Below, one piece after another: positions 11,166-21,750 of a stretch of DNA of 48,280 nt (positions are counted from its first letter, which is position 1; each line of letters begins with the position of its first letter). A program made the translations under genes and the position numbers. The notes below the pieces were generated by a model, which did not search any database, had not been told where the DNA came from, and was given only the letters and a program-made list of their open reading frames with translations. Origin of the DNA: Bryobacteraceae bacterium. Lineage in GTDB: Bacteria; Acidobacteriota; Terriglobia; Bryobacterales; Bryobacteraceae. The stretch spans positions 1 to 48,280 of the forward strand of contig JASHSS010000440.1 of the NCBI GenBank assembly GCA_030038565.1, given 5' to 3'.

Positions 11166-13860
11166 ATGCATAAGTGGATTCCGGCGGCGTGCCTGTTGGG
11201 GCCGCTGGCGCTGATCGCGCAACGGTCCGCCGAACGGCCCTGGCAGGAGATTACCGATCCGTCGCTGAGCGAAGTGGCTTCCCACTTTCGAACGCCGCCG
11301 CGGGAATACGGCGCGATTCATTGGGCGATCTGGGGCGGCGAACTGACGCGCGAGAGGATCGTGCGCGAGTTCGACTCGCTGGTGCGATCGGGCGTCTACG
11401 TGGTGAACTTCGGCCCCGCTCGCGGCATGCGGCCGGAGTATCTCTCACCCGAGCACCTGGCGTTGACCAAATTCGCCGTGGAGGAAGCGGCGCGGCGCGG
11501 CATGAAGGTCTGGCTGGCCGATGAAGGCAGCTATCCCAGCGGCTTCGCGGGCGGGCGGATCTCGGAGGAGTATCCGCAGTTGTGCATGCAGGGCATCGTG
11601 GCGGATATCCGCATCAGCGTCGCTCCGGGGCAGACCATCTCGATGGCCGCGCCGGAAGATACACTGGCGGCGATGATCGTGAGTCCCGCCGCAGGGAGCG
11701 GCGGGCGCGGCGCGGCGAATGCCGGGGGCGCCACGAGCGAGGCGCTGGCGCTCCAGGACGGGAGGATCCGCTGGACGGCGCCGCCGGAAGGCCGCCACGA
11801 AATCGTTTTGATCCGCTACGTATTTCGCAGCTCGCCGACCCGCTATATTAACCGGGCCGACGGGACTTACTCGAAGGATAGTCTCTATTCGCTGATCGAC
11901 TATCTCAACCCGGACGCCACCAGGGCCTTTCTGAAGACCACTCACGAAGTCTATAAGGGGCTTTTTGGCGATGAATTCGGAAAGACCGTGCTGGGTTTTT
12001 TCGGCGACGAGCCGGATTACACCGGGTTTATGCCGTGGACGCCCACGCTGCTAGAGCAGTTCCGCGAGGCCAAGGGATACGACTTGCAGCCGTATCTCGC
12101 GGACCTCTTCGCGCCTAAGATGACGCCTGCAGCGTGGCGCGTGAAGGCCGATTATTGGGACGTCTGGAGCGGGATTTTCAGCCGGAGCTTCTTCGGGGTC
12201 CAGGCGGAATGGAGCGCCCGAAACAACCTGGAATACCTGGTCCACCTGAACCACGAGGAGTTAATGCTGAACCTCTCGCGCGGCGAGGATTTGATCCGCA
12301 ATGAAGGCGACTTCTTCCGGGACATGCGCTATGTGGAGGTGCCGGGCGTGGATAACCTGAGCCAGTTACGCCCTGAGTTGGTGAATCGCGAAGAAGCTTC
12401 GGGTTATTCGGTGAATAATAACTTCCCCAAGCTGGCGTCTTCCGCGGCGCACCTGTTTGGAAGACCAAAGGCGTGGGCGGAGGAGGGTGGCGGGGTAGGA
12501 GTGGAGGGTAAGTTCCAGTTGGATTATCAGCTCGTGGAAGGTCTGACCGCGCTGCAATTGCAGGGCGCGGTAGGCCGCGGGCCGGGCGGGGCCGGGGGAA
12601 CGGGGCCGCCCGAGCCGTTTCCGGAGTTTCCGCTGCTGGCCGCCTATACCAACCGGGCCGGTTACCTGATGTCGAATCGGCCGCCCGGCGGCGCAGGTGG
12701 CGCTGTATCATCCGGCCGCCAGCATGTGGCTGGGCGACGAAGATGCGGACCGCGACACGACGAAGTTATCCCAGCAGTTATTGGAACACCAAATCGATTT
12801 CGATTACCTGGATGAGCAATCGCTAAGTTCCGTGGCGAGCCTGGAGACAGGCGGTTTGCGTAACTTGAGCGGACAGGTGTACCGGGCGGTGATCGTTCCC
12901 TCTTCCATGGTGATGTCGCGGGCGTCGCTGGAGCGTTTGCGCGCGCTCGCGGCTTCCGGGGGCAAGGTGGTATTCGAGGGGCAGACGCCCGGCATGGTTT
13001 TGGAAAAGACCTTTCTTCATCCAGGCGGCGCGCCCGACCTGAGTTTCGCGGCGCACGAGCCTTCGGGTGATCTTACGGCGGCGGTGATCGCCGGCTTGCC
13101 GAAGCCCGATTTCGCACTGGATCGGCCCTGCGCGCCGATCCGATATACGCACCGGCGCTGGCGCGACGCGGACCTGTATTTCATTTTCAACGAGAGCGAC
13201 GAGGAGCAGAGGCGCGTGGCGTGGGTGGCCGGCCACGGGCGGGCGCAGGTGTGGGACCTGGCCACCGGCCTGATTCACCCGGCGCCAGAAGCTTCGGCGC
13301 AATCCGACGGCGTGGAGTTGCCGCTGGTGCTGGCGCCCTACGAGGCGCGCGTGGTGGTGATCGGACCGATGCCACCGGCGGCGGAGGTGGCCGACCCGGC
13401 GCCGTCTCTGAGCAGGCCGGAACCGGTGCTGGACCTGGGAGGCGACTGGTCGTTGGAGGTGGATGGCAAGAGCTTCACTTCGCCGCTTGAGCCGTGGCAG
13501 GAATTAGGATTAGGTAATATCTCAGGGCCCGCGGTATATCGCAGGGAATTCAACCTGGAGACCGGTGCCGCGCGCGGGCGCCTGTGGCTGGAGTGCGGCC
13601 ACGTGCGCGATTACGCCCGCCTCCGGCTGAATGGAAAGGACCTGGAAGCCGAAGCGTGGCAGCCGTACCGCTGGGAGGTTAGCGGCGAGGTGAAAAGCGG
13701 CTCGAATCTGCTGGAAATGGAAGTTCGGCCGGCACCCACGGGGCGTGGTCCGGCGCCCGTTCCCGCCAACCCCGGGACACCTCCGGCTCCGGGGCGGGGA
13801 GCGGCTGCTCCGCAGGTTTCGGGATTGTTGGGTCCGGTGCGATTGGTGAGCTACCGATAG
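11166..13860 (+). pseudogene. GH106-like (alpha-L-rhamnosidase-like) glycoside hydrolase, apparently frameshifted near 12675
   Basis: Frame starting ATG 11166 (MHKWIPAACLLGPLALIAQ) runs to NRAGYLMS. Homologous sequence continues in another frame as IGRPAAQVALYHPAASMWLGDEDAD... to 13860 with a C-terminal galactose-binding-like domain. Removing one A from tcgAAtcgg restores ...NRAGYLMSIGRPAAQVALYHP. Confidence 0.75.
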
Positions 13861-14079
13861 CGGCGTTCGGTTGGGCGAACGGACTGGTTCTCATCAGCCG
13901 GTTTGCCGGTTTGCGCATCGGTATCGATTCGCCGCGCCGCTCATGTATACTGGATACTGCCCTCCAGGAGGCAACCCGTCCGCGGGAAGGGACGATCCCG
14001 CCTGGGCCGTTCGTTTCCAGATAAGAATCACTCACTTCTGCCCGGCTTGGCGGACAACGGGCGACATAAAGGAGGAGTG

Positions 14080-15630
14080 ATGTCTCTCGAATTACCCGCA
14101 AAGCCGAACCTCGAACATCTCAAAAAGCAGGCCAAGGAGTTGCTGAGCCAGTTCCAACAGGGCGACGCCGCGGCCATCCAGCGGTTCGGTTCCCTGGCTT
14201 CGTCCCCGGCGCCGGAAAAGGCCAAACTGGCAGACGCCCAACACCTGATTGCCCGCGAATACGGCTTCGCCAGTTGGCCCAGGCTGAAGCAGCAAGTGGA
14301 ATCCCTGACGCGCACGCCGGAACCTGCCGAGATGCTCACCGCGGCCATTCGCGTTAGCGACGCAGGCAAAACCGCCCGTCTGCTGCACGACCACCCCGAA
14401 TTGAAGGCCCGGCTCGACGAACCGCTAGCCCAGTACGGCGCCGGCATGACTGCCTTGCTGGCGGCCGTGCAGCGAAGCGACCGGGCAACCATCGATGTGC
14501 TGGTCAATGCCGGCGCGGATATCAACGCCCGAAGCCGATGGTGGGCCGGCGGCGTCGGCGTTCTGGACGAGTGCTCGCCCGAAGTGGCGGGGTTCCTGAT
14601 CGAGCGCGGGGCGGTGGTGGATGCCCACGCCGCGGCACGGCTGGGGATGCTCGAAAGGCTGGGGGAACTGGTGGCGGCCGATCCCACCGCGATCGCCACG
14701 CGCGGCGCCAACGGGCAGACCCCGCTGCACTTCGCCTCCACCGTGGAAATCGCCGGGTACCTCGTGGAACACGGCGCCGCGCTCGATTCCCGCGACCTGC
14801 TGCACGAATCCACGCCCGCCCAGCACATGCTGCGCGTGGTGCAAGCGCGGCACTATCCCCGCGACCGTCAGGCCATCGCGCGGCTTCTGGTGGCCCGCGG
14901 TTGCCGGAGCGACATCCTGATGGCGACAGCCTTGGGCGATTTGGCCCTGGTGCGCCGCCACCTGGACGCCGATCCAAGCTCTATCCGCACTTGCGTCTCC
15001 GACGAGAATTTTCCCAAGCAGGATTCCCGCAGCGAAGGGACCATTTACATCCAGATCTTCGGTCCTCGGAAGACCCCGCACCTGGCAGCCCGCGACTTCG
15101 GCCACGAGGAGATTTTCCACCTCCTCATGGAGCGCAGCCCGGAGGACGTGAAACTGGCGCAGGCCTGCGAACTGGGCGATGCGGAGACCTTCCGCGCCTT
15201 GCTCGCGAAGTATCCGAACCTGACCGAGACGCTATCCGCCACCGACCGCCGCCGGCTGCCGGATGCCGCTCAAAGCAACAACACCGCCGCTGTCCGGCTG
15301 ATGCTGGCGGCCGGCTGGCCGGTGGATGAAACCGGCGAATACGATCTGTCGGCACTCGGATGGAGCGCCTGGCACGGCAACGCGGAGATGGTCCGCGAGA
15401 TTCTGCGCTATCATCCCCAACTGGAACTGCGCGACTGCCACGAACAGACTGCCCTGGGGTGCGCGCTGCACGGCTCGGAAAACAGTTGGCACCGCGACAC
15501 CGGGGACTATGCCGCCACCGTGGAAGCGCTGCTGGATGCGGGCGCCCAAGCGCCGGAAGTCACCGAGGATCTGGAAGCCAGCGAGGCCGTCCGCGCGGTT
15601 CTACGGCGGCGGGAGGAGGATTCCCAATGA
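14080..15630 (+). CDS. Ankyrin-repeat protein
   Basis: ATG at 14080 preceded by aaggaggagtg. 516 aa. ANGQTPLHFASTVEIAGYLVEHGAALDSRD, ATIDVLVNAGADINARS; N-terminus LPAKPNLEHLKKQAKELLSQFQQGD. Confidence 0.85.
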   Translation: MSLELPAKPNLEHLKKQAKELLSQFQQGDAAAIQRFGSLASSPAPEKAKLADAQHLIAREYGFASWPRLKQQVESLTRTPEPAEMLTAAIRVSDAGKTARLLHDHPELKARLDEPLAQYGAGMTALLAAVQRSDRATIDVLVNAGADINARSRWWAGGVGVLDECSPEVAGFLIERGAVVDAHAAARLGMLERLGELVAADPTAIATRGANGQTPLHFASTVEIAGYLVEHGAALDSRDLLHESTPAQHMLRVVQARHYPRDRQAIARLLVARGCRSDILMATALGDLALVRRHLDADPSSIRTCVSDENFPKQDSRSEGTIYIQIFGPRKTPHLAARDFGHEEIFHLLMERSPEDVKLAQACELGDAETFRALLAKYPNLTETLSATDRRRLPDAAQSNNTAAVRLMLAAGWPVDETGEYDLSALGWSAWHGNAEMVREILRYHPQLELRDCHEQTALGCALHGSENSWHRDTGDYAATVEALLDAGAQAPEVTEDLEASEAVRAVLRRREEDSQ

Positions 15631-15731
15631 CCAGCGGATACAGGAGGGTGCTCGAAGCAGTGCTGTGGTTCGTGCTGGGCCACCTGAGCTGCGCCGTCAT
15701 GCACCACCTGCACGGCTTCACCTGGAAATAG
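15627..15731 (+). CDS. 34-aa microprotein, translationally coupled to ankyrin-repeat protein
   Basis: MTSGYRRVLEAVLWFVLGHLSCAVMHHLHGFTWK*. ATGA overlap with the upstream stop; ggaggagga SD-like sequence 7 nt upstream. Confidence 0.45.
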   Translation: MTSGYRRVLEAVLWFVLGHLSCAVMHHLHGFTWK

Positions 15732-15745
15732 GCTCGGCCCCGTGG

Positions 15746-16126
15746 CTACTTGACGCGCGTCAGAACCACTTTCCCCGAGATTTTGCCCACATCGACGGCG
15801 CCTTCCATGGCGCCTTCGATGCGGTCATCGCTGGCCAACACCAGGGTAAACTTGATGGCGCTGGTGGCTTCCGGCGGCTGGACTTCGAACACCAGGTTCT
15901 TGCCGTCGAGCTTGCCAGCGCGGATGGCCTGCGCTTCGGCATCCTGCTCGCGCCCGATCGTCCCGGTAACCTCGCTGTCCTTCTGGGTAAATTGCGCTTT
16001 CACCGGCGTGGCGATCTTCTCCCCGCTACCCGGGTCGGTAATCTCCACACTCCCGGTCCATTGGCCGCTGATGTCCGCGCCATACAGCGCCAGCGCCACC
16101 AGCGGCAGCAGCCACATTCGTTTCAT
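15746..16126 (-). CDS. Small secreted hypothetical protein
   Basis: 126 aa from MKRMWLLPLVALALYGADISGQWTGSVEI... Signal peptide, beta-rich repeats, aggtg SD-like sequence upstream. Confidence 0.7.
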   Translation of the reverse strand: MKRMWLLPLVALALYGADISGQWTGSVEITDPGSGEKIATPVKAQFTQKDSEVTGTIGREQDAEAQAIRAGKLDGKNLVFEVQPPEATSAIKFTLVLASDDRIEGAMEGAVDVGKISGKVVLTRVK

Positions 16127-16207
16127 AGGGAGCACCTTTCCACCCATTGTATGCCGGGAGGCCGGCAGGCGATTGAGCGTCGCACCGTCCGGAGCCAAAA
16201 GGGGCCC

Positions 16208-17641
16208 TCAGTAGACCGTCGATGCGGGTTCCAACGGGCGCTGCCGGATTTCCAGACATCCGCGTCCGGTGGGCAGCACCTTGCCCGGGTTCAGCCGGTT
16301 GGCGGGATCGAAGAGCAGCTTGAAGCGGCGCATGGTATCGAGCGTCGGTTCGGAAAACTGGCGCGCCATCAACTCGTTCTTCTCCATCCCCACGCCGTGC
16401 TCGCCGGTAATAGAGCCGCCCGCGTCGATGCAGTACCGCAGGATTTCTTCGCCGGCGGCCTGGGCCTTTTCCAGGTCGCCTGGTTTGCGGGCATCGAACA
16501 GAATGATGGGGTGCATGTTGCCGTCCCCGGCGTGGAAAATGTTGCTGATGGTCAACCCGCAGCGCGCGGCCACTTCGCCGATAAAGTGCAGGGTCGGGGC
16601 GATCTTAGTGCGCGGCACGACCCCGTCCTGCACATAGTAGGTGGGGCTGACGCGGCCCACGGCGCCAAAGGCGTTCTTGCGGCCCTTCCACAACAAGTCG
16701 CGCTCCTCCGCCGAGCGCGCCAGGCGGAATTCCCGCGCACCCGCCGCCAGACACGCCTCGCGGATGAGCGCCGACTGCTCCTCGACGATTTCCTTCAATC
16801 CCTCCAACTCGATCAGCAGCACGGCCGCGGCGTCCATCGGATAGCCTGCATGGGTGGCCTCTTCCACCATCCGCAGCATCACCCCGTCGAGCATCTCCAC
16901 CGCCACCGGGGTGATGCCGCGGGCGGTGATTTCGGCCACCGTGCGCCCGGCATCCTCGTTGGACCCGTACACGGCCAGCGCCGTTTCGACCCGTTCCGGG
17001 CGGCGCATCAGCCGCACGGTGACGCGGGTCACCAGGGCCATGGTGCCCTCCGAGCCGGTGAGCAGCCCGGTGAGGTCGTAACCCGGCAGGTCCATTTCCT
17101 TGCCGCCGGTTTCGATCACCGAGCCATCCGCCAGCACCAGTTGCAGGCCGAGGACGTGGTTGGTGGTGACGCCATAGGCCAAGGTATGCGGCCCCCCGGC
17201 ATTTTCCGCCACGTTGCCGCCGAGGGTGCAGGCGCGCTGGCTGGAGGGATCGGGCGCGTAGAAGTAGCCGGCCTGTTGCACAGCCAGCGTGATGTCGAGG
17301 TTTACCACACCCGGCTCGACGACCGCACGCTGGTTTTCCAGGTCGATCTCCAGGATGCGGTTCATGCGCGCGAAGCCCACGACGATGCCGCCCTCGCGCG
17401 GGATGGCCCCGCCGGAAAGACCCGTGCCGGCCCCCCGGCCCACCACCGGAACCTGGAATTCAGCCGCCAACTTCACCAGCGCGGAAACTTCCGCCGTGGA
17501 GCGCGGGAACACCACCAGGTCGGGACGGTGCTTATCGACACTGCCGTCATACTCGTAGAGGCTGAGGTCCTCCGCCCGGTCGAGATAGCCGCGCGGCCCC
17601 ACCACACCGTCAACGCGTTTCAGGAGCCCTGGGGGCAGCAT
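16208..17641 (-). CDS. glcD: FAD-linked oxidase, glycolate/D-lactate oxidase subunit GlcD-like
   Basis: 477 aa. VVFPRSTAEVSALVKLAAEFQVPVVGRGAGTGLSGGAIP (FAD_binding_4), C-terminal GGSITGEHGVGMEKNELM. Confidence 0.93.
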   Translation of the reverse strand: MLPPGLLKRVDGVVGPRGYLDRAEDLSLYEYDGSVDKHRPDLVVFPRSTAEVSALVKLAAEFQVPVVGRGAGTGLSGGAIPREGGIVVGFARMNRILEIDLENQRAVVEPGVVNLDITLAVQQAGYFYAPDPSSQRACTLGGNVAENAGGPHTLAYGVTTNHVLGLQLVLADGSVIETGGKEMDLPGYDLTGLLTGSEGTMALVTRVTVRLMRRPERVETALAVYGSNEDAGRTVAEITARGITPVAVEMLDGVMLRMVEEATHAGYPMDAAAVLLIELEGLKEIVEEQSALIREACLAAGAREFRLARSAEERDLLWKGRKNAFGAVGRVSPTYYVQDGVVPRTKIAPTLHFIGEVAARCGLTISNIFHAGDGNMHPIILFDARKPGDLEKAQAAGEEILRYCIDAGGSITGEHGVGMEKNELMARQFSEPTLDTMRRFKLLFDPANRLNPGKVLPTGRGCLEIRQRPLEPASTVY

Positions 17642-17717
17642 GGTTTCATAGTGGCACAGCGCACCGGCGGTGTACAGGCGCGCCGGGCCGGCTTGCCGGC
17701 TGCCCGCGGCGGTCCCC

Positions 17718-18602
17718 TCACAGCTTCAGGCCCTTGAGGTACTCGAGGAACGGGCCGCCCAGATCGTGACGGCGCAGGGCATACTCGACCGTGGCTTTGA
17801 GAAAACCCAGTTTGTCGCCGGCATCGTAGCGGGTGCCCTCGAAGCGCACGGCGTAGATGGGACGGCTGCGGAGCATATGCTTCAGCGCGTCGGTGAGTTG
17901 AAGCTCGCCGCCCGATCCCGGGTCAATCGATTGGAGCGAATCGAAGATTTCGGGCGTCAGCACGTAGCGGCCGATGATCGCCAGGTTTGAAGGCGCGTCG
18001 GCCAGCTTGGGTTTCTCCACCAGGTCGCGAATGCGGTAGACCACGTCGCTCGCGCCGTTGTGCTTGACCGGTTCGGCATCGATGGCGCCGTACGACGAGA
18101 TTTTCTCGCGCGGCACTTCCATCACCGCCAGAACCGGCGCGCAGAAAAAGTCATAGACGTCCAGCAGTTGGCGCAGGCAGGGGGTCTCGGCCTCGATCAG
18201 ATCGTCGGCTAGCACCACCGCAAACGGCTCTCCGCCCACCAGTTCGCGGGACCGGAGCACGGCGTGGCCCAATCCCAGGGCCTCTTTCTGACGGATGTAG
18301 GAAACATCGATCATGTCCGAGATGCCGCGAACGATTTTGAGCAGATCCTTCTTGGAGCGCGATTCCAGCAGGTATTCGAGCTCGAAGCTGACGTCGAAAT
18401 GGTCCTCGATGGCGCTCTTGCCGCGGCCAGTCACGATGATGATGTTATGGATCCCGGATTGCAGGGCTTCCTCCACGCCGTATTGAATGATCGGCTTATC
18501 GACGATCGGCAGCATCTCTTTAGGCTGCGCTTTGGTGGCAGGCAGAAATCGGGTGCCCAGCCCCGCGGCGGGGAATACGGCTTTACGCACTTTGGCCGGC
18601 AT
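17718..18602 (-). CDS. galU: UTP--glucose-1-phosphate uridylyltransferase
   Basis: From MPAKVRKAVFPAAGLGTRFLPATKAQPKEMLPIVDKPIIQYGVEEA. GRGKSAIEDHFD, VVLADDLI. Confidence 0.97.
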   Translation of the reverse strand: MPAKVRKAVFPAAGLGTRFLPATKAQPKEMLPIVDKPIIQYGVEEALQSGIHNIIIVTGRGKSAIEDHFDVSFELEYLLESRSKKDLLKIVRGISDMIDVSYIRQKEALGLGHAVLRSRELVGGEPFAVVLADDLIEAETPCLRQLLDVYDFFCAPVLAVMEVPREKISSYGAIDAEPVKHNGASDVVYRIRDLVEKPKLADAPSNLAIIGRYVLTPEIFDSLQSIDPGSGGELQLTDALKHMLRSRPIYAVRFEGTRYDAGDKLGFLKATVEYALRRHDLGGPFLEYLKGLKL

Positions 18603-18933
18603 CAAATCCAGTGTCGGGCCACCAGGCGGAATTGGCAAGCGGCTGGGTCCCTGAATGTGGATTTAGGCTGCCTATTACCCGCGCCGCTTAGGGCGCGGCG
18701 GTCACCGGCATTACACTCGCGCGTGTCGGAGCGGCCTCTCCCGGGATCCCGGCCGGCCGAGTACGATTTTGCCGGGCGCGCCCCACGCGGTAGACCCGAT
18801 GGACGGACCTGCCTCGCGCCACCCCTTAATGCTTGCCGCGCGGAACGGGGCCTTGACGGCCACTCGCAACGGCTGGCACCCGCGTATGGCCGTATCCCGC
18901 CGCCGCCCCCGGCTCTCGCCGGGCTTGCTGGTT

Positions 18934-19860
18934 TCATCCAAGGTAGTCGAACAGGGTGGATTGGGGCATTTTAGCCTCCATCTGAAGGGATGCTTCCTCG
19001 GCGGTGCTCGCCTGAGTCATTTCCATTACGGCGGTCGGTATATCGGCATCCTGAATGTTGCTGATCTCAGTCTGTAACTGGGTGCCGTAGCTGTTGACGA
19101 ATGTCTGGGCAGACTGTACCCGGTCCTCCACCTCGCCGTAGAAGGACTGCATGGAATTGAGATGCACGCTGGCGGCCTGCAGATTGGAGATGGTGCCCGC
19201 GACAGCGTCGCTGCTGCCGCTCATCAGGGCGTTGTAGAGGTTATTGAGAGCTTGGAAAACATTGTCGTCCGCATACGTGCCATCGGAGTTACGGTCGTCG
19301 AAGATCTGCTGCGCGGTCAGAGAGGCGGCGAACGAGCCTCCCGCGGGATCCTCGATCTGCCGCGTGGAAGCCGACGTGGATCCCTGATCCACGCAATTGG
19401 TCGTCGTGGCAGTGGCGTCGTAGGTGTACGCCTGGGTGCTGTCGTCGTCCCCGCTGAATATGAAACGTCCCAGTACGGTGGTATTGCTGTTGGCCACCAT
19501 TTGCTGCTGGATCCCCTGGATTTCCTCCGCGATGGACTGTTCCGCTTGCGTAGTCATGGTGGCATTGGCGCCCTGGCTGGCGAGAGTGACCGCCTGGTCC
19601 ATGAGTTGGATCGAAGAGCTGAGGGCATTGTCAGCGGCTTGGGCATCGTTTTGGGCCAGCGTCAGGTTGGATTGGATCTGGGTGTTGCGGGCCAGGTCCG
19701 AGCGGAGTTGCAGCAGGCTGGAGATCTGGTCCGGATCGTCCGACGCCACCGTGATTTTCAACCCCGAGGAGACTTGCTGGTTAGCCTGGGCCTCCTCCTG
19801 CTCGATCTGTCCAAGTTCGGTAATGAAAAGCTGCGACGAGCCTTCGAGAAGGGAAATCAT
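18934..19860 (-). CDS. flgL: Flagellar hook-filament junction protein FlgL
   Basis: 308 aa flagellin-like N-terminus (QVSSGLKITVASDDPDQISSLLQLRSDLARNTQIQSNL), TQAEQSIAEEIQGIQQQM; directly downstream of flgK. Confidence 0.88.
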   Translation of the reverse strand: MISLLEGSSQLFITELGQIEQEEAQANQQVSSGLKITVASDDPDQISSLLQLRSDLARNTQIQSNLTLAQNDAQAADNALSSSIQLMDQAVTLASQGANATMTTQAEQSIAEEIQGIQQQMVANSNTTVLGRFIFSGDDDSTQAYTYDATATTTNCVDQGSTSASTRQIEDPAGGSFAASLTAQQIFDDRNSDGTYADDNVFQALNNLYNALMSGSSDAVAGTISNLQAASVHLNSMQSFYGEVEDRVQSAQTFVNSYGTQLQTEISNIQDADIPTAVMEMTQASTAEEASLQMEAKMPQSTLFDYLG

Positions 19861-19868
19861 AATTTTTC

Positions 19869-21344
19869 TTACGTAGTCGTCGCGGGATCGATCAGGTTGA
19901 TCACATCCGAGGTGATCTCGTCCAGCACGCTCAAGTACTTGGAGTTGGCGTCATAGGCCTGCTGCACCTGGAGCAGCAGGGCGGCCTGCTGGTCCAGGTT
20001 GACTCCCGAGACCTGCTGCCGCAGATTCTGGGCCTGGGCGACCGCCGATTGCTGTGCCGTCAAGTCGCTGTTGGCGGTACTCAGGGCGTTTCCAACCCGC
20101 GCCGCCAATTCGCCGTAAAAAGAACTGAAACTGAGGCTGGCGCCATCGAGTGTGCCTTCCTGAGATGAGTTCTGCGGCGACGCCAGCTGGGAAAGCGCCA
20201 GAGCCACGCCGTTGGAAACCTCGGCGGTGGTGTCGGTGGCCGGTTGGATGGCCGCCAACTGGTCCGGCGTGATGGTGGAACTCACGGCCAGGCTGGCCGC
20301 CGCGTCATCGGGGTCGTAGGTGAACAGGGGAACCCCCGGAGTGGCCGCCACCCCGTTGGCCGGGTCTCCATCCGAAATGTTGCCGTTTTCCAGCAGGTTG
20401 TTTACACAGTCGGCAAACTGCTGGGCCATGCTGTTCAGGTCGCCTTGCTGATTGCCATCACCGAGCAAAGACGGCAGTACGGTATTGGAGATGTTAAGCA
20501 GGGCGCCCAGTTGCCCCCCGGTGCTCGCCGCCGTAATATCTACCCCGGCGGAATCGAGGATCGCCGCCGTCGGCTGGCCGCTGGGATACGCGGAATCGAG
20601 CGCCGCCGGCTGCTGCTGATAAGAGAGTTGGTATTGTTGCGCCCCGACCAGCAGGGGGGTCTGGCCATTCATCAGGATCTCGTAGGACCCGTCGGATTGC
20701 CGGATGGCATTGAAATCGATGTATTGCGAGAGTTGATCGAGCGTTGAATTGACTTGCGCATCCAGGCTTTCATCGTTGGTATCCCCATCCATGATTCGCT
20801 GGTTAAAACCCTGCAGCTGCCCCACCAGTTGATTCACGTCTGCGACCGTATCCTGAATCTGGCCGTTGGTGTTTTGGGCCACGGTCAGCAGGTTGGAGGA
20901 GGTCTGTTGGAACGCCTGAGCCAAGGCGGAAGCGTTGGTCAGCACGGTCTGTTGAGCCAGGCTGTCGGTGGGAGTCTGCGCCCATGCCGAAAAGCTGCTG
21001 TACAGGTTATTGAGCGCGAGTGAAATACCGGACTGGCCGGTCACATCGAAGACCGACTGAAGGGCGGTCAGACTGGTGACGCTTTGCTGGGCCTGGCCAA
21101 GAAGTACGGTCTGATTCCGCACCGCCTGATCCAGGTAGGGGTCGTCCGCGCTGCTCACCGCTCCTGCCTGGACGCCCCCCAGGGCGCCGGTCGAAGCGTC
21201 GAACGGGATGCCCACCAGATCCTGGGTTTGCTCGGCATAGTCCGGAGTGCTGGAGTTGGCGACGTTGTTTTGCACCGTTTCCAGCACCTGGTCGTAGGCG
21301 GTCAGGGCTCCCGCAGTAACGCTTAATCCAGCCAGCAGGTTCAC
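19869..21344 (-). CDS. flgK: Flagellar hook-associated protein FlgK
   Basis: 491 aa. N-term LSVTAGALTAYDQVLETVQNNVANSSTPDYAEQTQ, C-term QQAALLLQVQQAYDANSKYLSVLDEITSDVINLI. Confidence 0.95.
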   Translation of the reverse strand: MNLLAGLSVTAGALTAYDQVLETVQNNVANSSTPDYAEQTQDLVGIPFDASTGALGGVQAGAVSSADDPYLDQAVRNQTVLLGQAQQSVTSLTALQSVFDVTGQSGISLALNNLYSSFSAWAQTPTDSLAQQTVLTNASALAQAFQQTSSNLLTVAQNTNGQIQDTVADVNQLVGQLQGFNQRIMDGDTNDESLDAQVNSTLDQLSQYIDFNAIRQSDGSYEILMNGQTPLLVGAQQYQLSYQQQPAALDSAYPSGQPTAAILDSAGVDITAASTGGQLGALLNISNTVLPSLLGDGNQQGDLNSMAQQFADCVNNLLENGNISDGDPANGVAATPGVPLFTYDPDDAAASLAVSSTITPDQLAAIQPATDTTAEVSNGVALALSQLASPQNSSQEGTLDGASLSFSSFYGELAARVGNALSTANSDLTAQQSAVAQAQNLRQQVSGVNLDQQAALLLQVQQAYDANSKYLSVLDEITSDVINLIDPATTT

Positions 21345-21345
21345 G

Positions 21346-21750
21346 TTAACCCCTCAAACATACACGGCTGGCGCTTCGGACCGGGGCTGCCTGCCCGCCC
21401 GGCAGGTACCCCCCCGTCCGCGATCCAAGCGATTCGCCCCAGCGCGCTTGGAAGCGATAGACATTGTCCAGCAGGCGGCGGGCCTGCCGGATCCTGGTGC
21501 GCAGTTCCAGCGCGGCTGACAGGGCCGCCCGATCGACGCCCGCCCCTGTCTGCTCCGCCGCGCCCAACGCTGCCTCCCCCCCGGTTCCGGCCGCCTCTCG
21601 AATGCCTCCGGCAACTTCCCGGCAGGCCAGTTCGATCAGCCTCGCGCAGCCATCCAGCGCTTCGGGCGAAGCGATCCTCAAGGCCTCCAGAACCCGATCC
21701 ATCCGGGCGTTGGCTGCGCCCAGACAGTCCCTTAGCTCTGGGACGCCCAT
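21346..21750 (-). CDS. FlgN-like (flagellar chaperone position) hypothetical protein
   Basis: 134-aa helical ORF between flgM and flgK, overlapping flgM by 19 bp. Assignment rests on position and helical character only. Confidence 0.55.
   Translation of the reverse strand: MGVPELRDCLGAANARMDRVLEALRIASPEALDGCARLIELACREVAGGIREAAGTGGEAALGAAEQTGAGVDRAALSAALELRTRIRQARRLLDNVYRFQARWGESLGSRTGGYLPGGQAAPVRSASRVCLRG

Noticed and set aside
15326-17737. 803-aa plus-strand ORF
   Set aside because: Antisense shadow of the small secreted protein and GlcD; composition rich in H/R/G/Q typical of high-GC antisense frames.
18679-18698. Stem-loop ccgcgcc-gcttag-ggcgcgg between galU and flgL, considered as a terminator
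   Set aside because: Short 7-bp stem with no adjacent T-tract on either strand; likely a chance GC-rich hairpin.
18741-18752. 12-bp palindrome ccgggatcccgg
   Set aside because: Length is expected by chance in GC-rich sequence of this size; no supporting context.
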